A DNA stretch of 9,109 bases from CAYUKK01 sp964445305 (GTDB lineage Bacteria > Acidobacteriota > Aminicenantia > Aminicenantales > UBA8522). Where the stretch lies: positions 1 to 9,109 of the forward strand of contig CAYUKK010000063.1 in the NCBI GenBank assembly GCA_964445305.1, in the 5' to 3' direction. This document shows, piece after piece, positions 7,693 to 9,109 of this stretch (position 1 is the stretch's first letter; every line of letters begins with the position of its first letter). The notes under the pieces were generated by a model. The model ran no database searches. It was not told where the DNA came from and was given only the letters and a program-made list of their open reading frames with translations. Both the position numbers and the translations under genes were made by a program.

Positions 7693-8143
7693 ACACAGAT
7701 TTCGAATATATCCCCACACCCCGGTTGTTTCTCCTTTCTCCGTCGATTGTCAAAGCCTGTTGTCGGAATAGACTCGGGCAGCTTGAGCTTCCGCTCCACT
7801 TTCGAGGGGAAAACAGCATCTCCCGGAGGCTGGCCCGTTTCTTGATAGATGGCTCCTTGCTGTGGCCGGAGTTTATTGCCGCCGACATCCCGAACGGCGG
7901 TGCCGGGTCCAGATAAAGTTAACTCGCAGGAATTTTTTACCGCTGCTGACCTGAAAAATTATGAGCAACAAGTTAATTAATCCCTCCAGCAAAACCAGAG
8001 AAATTCCTTCTATGTTTTCTCGAAATGACCTGCTCCTTGCCGGCGATCAGAAACTCAATTCCTTTCAATCTATCTATAATTTTCAAAGAAATTTTATTAG
8101 CTTTTCACCCGCCTTGGCCAAATTCGTATTCTCGTCAATGAGA

Positions 8144-8173
8144 TTGACAATAGCTCGTCTGGAGTGCTATGTT
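8144..8173 (+). promoter_or_regulatory. Sigma70-type promoter for the mntA-like gene
   Basis: A perfect TTGACA -35 (8144-8149), an 18-bp spacer, and TATGTT (8168-8173; 4 of 6 to TATAAT) preceded by TGC (8165-8167), an extended -10 element. Transcription would start near 8180, leaving a ~63-nt leader before the GTG at 8243. It is the best promoter match I noticed in the window and is placed where a toxin-antitoxin operon would need one. Confidence 0.55.
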
Positions 8174-8179
8174 TCAATC

Positions 8180-8198
8180 GAGTCAGAGGGTTCGACTC
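8180..8198 (+). promoter_or_regulatory. Hairpin at the start of the mntA-like leader
   Basis: GAGTC (8180-8184) pairs with GACTC (8194-8198) around a 9-nt loop; a competing AGAG/CTCT pairing is also possible. It lies just where transcription is predicted to begin. It could be a dyad operator for autoregulation, as is common in toxin-antitoxin operons, or an mRNA 5' hairpin. A short stem like this can occur by chance. Confidence 0.3.
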
Positions 8199-8229
8199 TC
8201 AAGATTCAATCTCTGTGAGATAAACGTTC

Positions 8230-8235
8230 GAGGAA
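8230..8235 (+). promoter_or_regulatory. Shine-Dalgarno site that selects the GTG start at 8243
   Basis: GAGGAA at 8230-8235 sits 7 nt before GTG at 8243, optimal spacing, and supports GTG over any downstream ATG. The resulting N-terminus, MKSPKDELQEILKRRRVLLAYLFGS, is the expected short helix before the nucleotidyltransferase GS motif. Confidence 0.7.
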
Positions 8236-8242
8236 TGAACAA

Positions 8243-8692
8243 GTGAAATCGCCCAAGGATGAGCTTCAGGAAATATTAAAAAGGCGCCGCGTTCTTCTTG
8301 CCTATCTCTTTGGCTCTAATCAGGATGCCGGGCGGCGGTTCCTGGAAGGAGCTCTTTGCGAAACTCAGAAGTCCTCCGACTTGGACGTGGGGCTTTTGAT
8401 CTCTCCGTCTCCAGAGACGATGTACGAGACCTATGGGAATCTATACCTCGAGCTTTCGCGAGTTTTCAAGCCGTTTGATATCGATATCGTCCTCCTCCAT
8501 GAAGTCCACTCTCTTCTCAAGTACGAGATTATTTCCGGCTATCGCATCTACGCTGAAGATGAGCAGTTCGCCGATGATTATGAAGAGCTGGTCGTCAAAT
8601 TCGCCTCCGACCTGGCCGTCAAACGGCGGATGTTCGAACCCGACTTCGCCAAGGCGATCGAAGATGGTCATTTCGAGATTAAACATCCCTAA
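8243..8692 (+). CDS. mntA: MntA-like minimal nucleotidyltransferase (type VII antitoxin family)
   Basis: This 149-residue protein has a GTG start and a good SD. It belongs to the minimal nucleotidyltransferase (MNT) fold. The active-site pattern is visible: LAYLFGS (G24-S25), then SDLDVG (D46, D48, the metal-binding DxD), and a third Asp in FDIDIVLL (D79 or D81). Family members paired with HEPN proteins act as antitoxins; the characterised MntA transfers AMP groups to a tyrosine of the HepT RNase toxin and silences it. The spacing from GS to DxD is ~20 residues instead of the usual ~10, because of a segment around RRFLEGALCETQKS. I believe this is a recognised subfamily form rather than damage, since the frame and C-terminus (KFASDLAVKRRMFEPDFAKAI) look intact. 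It overlaps the HepT remnant by 29 bp, the usual antitoxin-toxin arrangement. With its toxin apparently dead, it may be an orphan. Confidence 0.75.
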   Translation: MKSPKDELQEILKRRRVLLAYLFGSNQDAGRRFLEGALCETQKSSDLDVGLLISPSPETMYETYGNLYLELSRVFKPFDIDIVLLHEVHSLLKYEIISGYRIYAEDEQFADDYEELVVKFASDLAVKRRMFEPDFAKAIEDGHFEIKHP

Positions 8693-8898
8693 GATTCGAG
8701 AAAACCTGAGCCTGATTGGGTCGTTTCTCGAAAAAATCGGCCGGCTGGCAAAGCTTTCCAAGTGGGAGTTTAATGCTACGAGTTCAAAAGCCGGACGAAC
8801 TCTATGACATCCTCCAGAGGGACCTTGGAGACGTCGAACGGTTTCTCGTGGAAATCGAGAAATTCCTGCAGAATTACCTCCGTCAAGTCCGGGATTAG
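8664..8898 (+). pseudogene. hepT: HepT-like HEPN toxin gene with internal deletion and frameshift
   Basis: The front part starts at ATG 8664 and reads MVISRLNIPKIRENLSLIGSFLEKIGRLAKLSKWEF, the typical first helices of HepT/DUF86 proteins. It then runs into NATSSKAGRTL and a stop at 8807. The family C-terminus continues in another frame from about 8773: RVQKPDELYDILQRDLGDVERF, then a last helix to the stop at 8898. HepT proteins are ~135-145 residues; only ~78 codons' worth is here, and neither frame contains the R-x(4-6)-H RNase motif (usually RN..VH.Y). About 190-200 bp around 8768-8776 is therefore missing, with a frame change at the junction. As written, it cannot be an active RNase. The alternative is an assembly or consensus error. 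Confidence 0.7.
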
Positions 8899-8913
8899 AC
8901 CTTTCTATTTTCT

Positions 8914-8940
8914 GGTTCTTCCGACATTTTAGTGGGTAAG
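8914..8940 (+). repeat. Probable left terminal inverted repeat of the ISL3-family element
   Basis: The sequence starting GGTTCTTCCGACATTTTAG and ending near GTGGGTAAG resembles ISL3-family ends as I recall them (for example GGCTCTTCCG... in IS31831). It sits 37 bp before the start-codon region of the transposase, a usual distance. The matching right repeat is outside the window, so the exact boundary is inferred. Confidence 0.5.
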
Positions 8941-8953
8941 TGAGTGAGATAAA

Positions 8954-8978
8954 ATGACTCCGAAAGGAACGGAGTCAT
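8954..8978 (+). promoter_or_regulatory. Perfect 9-bp hairpin enclosing the transposase start region
   Basis: ATGACTCCG (8954-8962) pairs perfectly with CGGAGTCAT (8970-8978) around the loop AAAGGAA. The loop carries the Shine-Dalgarno AGGAA (8965-8969 region, 7 nt from the start), and the A and T of the ATG at 8977 are in the stem. A transcript reading in from outside the element would fold this stem and hide the start. IS10 and other IS elements are known to limit transposase made from read-through RNA this way. No T-run follows, so it is not a rho-independent terminator. Confidence 0.6.
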
Positions 8979-9109
8979 GGAAGACAAAGAACTTTATCGT
9001 CATCTGGACACATGCCAGTTCAAGACATTTCTTCATGCTCGGATTCGCCGGGTAAAGTGTCCGACTCACGGAGTGAGACAGGTGAAGGTGAGCTGGGCGG
9101 AAGAACACT
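8977..9109 (+). CDS. ISL3-family transposase, N-terminal part with internal deletion (partial at right edge)
   Basis: The frame from ATG 8977 reads MEDKELYRHLDTCQFKTF, continues LHARIRRVKCPTHGVRQV and reaches WAEEH at the window edge. RHLDTCQ..T.LHAR.PRV.CP.HGV..V.V.WAE is the hallmark N-terminal zinc-binding region of ISL3-family transposases. In these proteins ~60-70 residues normally lie between the first helix (as in M.D.ELY..LLGL) and WRHLDTC, including the first CPECG zinc ligands. Here the first helix runs directly into RHLDTC. The segment with the first CxxC is absent and no CPECG is coded in the 8899-8976 DNA. This looks like an in-frame deletion between two RHL-coding sites (CGTCATCTG at 8998-9006). 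DNA binding is therefore doubtful, and the copy may be non-autonomous. The SD is AGGAA in the hairpin loop. Confidence 0.65.
   Translation, partial: MEDKELYRHLDTCQFKTFLHARIRRVKCPTHGVRQVKVSWAEEH

Larger units (their letters stand above)
7656..8242. other. Gene-poor spacer between addA and the nucleotidyltransferase gene
   Basis: This is 587 bp with no convincing gene. The left part (to ~7916) keeps the GC content of the neighbourhood and has open frames on both strands (plus 7725-7916, minus 7691-7888). These encode nothing I recognise and have no clear SD; they may be decayed coding DNA. A CCGCC/GGCGG hairpin (7879-7883 with 7896-7900) has no T-run, so it is a poor terminator. The right part (about 7917-8230) is sharply AT-rich, falling to about 30% GC at 8041-8100, which suggests accessory or foreign origin. 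The open frame 7961-8218 lacks an SD and a recognisable fold. The last ~100 bp hold the promoter and leader of the nucleotidyltransferase gene. Confidence 0.6.
8914..9109 (+). mobile_element. ISL3-family insertion sequence, left end (continues past window)
   Basis: A probable left inverted repeat at 8914 is followed by the start of an ISL3-family (IS204/IS1001/IS1096/IS1165) transposase reading out of the window. Insertion is 15 bp after the end of the HepT remnant, in an AT-rich flank (TATTTTCT at 8906-8913). That flank would be the 8-bp target duplication if the element was inserted in the standard way. The right end and second duplication copy lie outside the window. Confidence 0.7.

Noticed and set aside
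7879..7900. A CCGCC/GGCGG hairpin as the addA terminator.
   Set aside because: The stem is only 5 bp with a 12-nt loop, no T-run follows, and it lies more than 220 bp past the stop.
7691..7916. Open frames on both strands (plus 7725-7916, minus 7691-7888).
   Set aside because: No SD or recognisable domain. They may be decayed coding DNA, but I cannot support a gene.
8171..8179. GTTTCAATC, as found at the start of many CRISPR repeats.
   Set aside because: There is a single copy with no regularly spaced repeats and no cas gene. The other TTCAATC matches are irregularly spaced.
8140..8213. A tRNA-like 74-nt pattern: GAGATTG/CAATCTC ends, a TAGC/GCTA D-arm-like pair and a GGTTCGACTC T-loop-like string.
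   Set aside because: The T-loop is 4 nt out of register with the acceptor stem, the T-stem pairs at only about three positions, and no proper anticodon arm forms. The same bases are better explained as a promoter plus a leader dyad.
7961..8218. An 85-codon plus-strand open frame in the spacer.
   Set aside because: No SD, AT-rich, no recognisable protein pattern, and it overlaps the mntA promoter region.
9066..9078. A CTCAC-GGA-GTGAG small inverted repeat in the transposase gene.
   Set aside because: It is only 5 bp and lies in conserved coding sequence (CPTHGVRQV), so it is probably chance.

Overview
The window is bacterial, with GC-rich coding (my rough impression is the high-50s percent) and AT-richer accessory DNA on the right. 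I do not recognise the species. A two-subunit AddAB-type recombination nuclease with an Fe-S motif, an MntA/HepT-like pair and an ISL3-family element all occur in many uncultured phyla (Acidobacteria, Aminicenantes and deltaproteobacterial lineages would all fit), so lineage is only a weak inference.

Left edge (1-299): the 3' end of a D-isomer-specific 2-hydroxyacid dehydrogenase. The next ~560 bp holds no intact gene. On the minus strand it carries what looks like the start of an exported (Tat-type) protein, broken by a one-base frameshift and cut off against the dehydrogenase gene.

Centre (863-7655): the dominant feature is a two-gene operon, addB then addA, overlapping by 8 bp. AddB is a 1074-residue inactive-helicase/nuclease subunit. 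It has a C-terminal PD-(D/E)XK nuclease and the four cysteines of the AddB Fe-S cluster, but no Walker A motif at its N-terminus. AddA is a 1191-residue UvrD/Rep-type helicase with all core motifs and its own C-terminal nuclease. Together they should resect double-strand breaks for RecA loading, the role RecBCD plays in E. coli. A probable extended -10 promoter lies just upstream of addB. The addA stop codon sits in three tandem 10-bp repeats that put TAG in all three forward frames.

Right (7656-9109): about 590 bp of non-coding, partly very AT-rich DNA ends in a good sigma70-like promoter and a hairpin leader for an intact MntA-type minimal nucleotidyltransferase (GTG start, strong SD). Its overlapping HEPN/HepT partner is a wreck: the two ends are recognisable, but the middle, including the RNase motif, is gone and the halves are in different frames. 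Fifteen bases later the left inverted repeat of an ISL3-family element begins. Its transposase N-terminus appears to carry an in-frame internal deletion that removed the first zinc-binding CxxC, and its start codon lies in a perfect 9-bp hairpin. The right part is therefore a decaying accessory/toxin-antitoxin locus next to a housekeeping DNA repair operon.

I did not find a clearly novel multi-gene system. The most unusual observations are the clustered internal deletions at 8664-9109, the start-codon hairpin of the IS, the multi-frame stop repeat, and the insertion with a palindrome inside addA.
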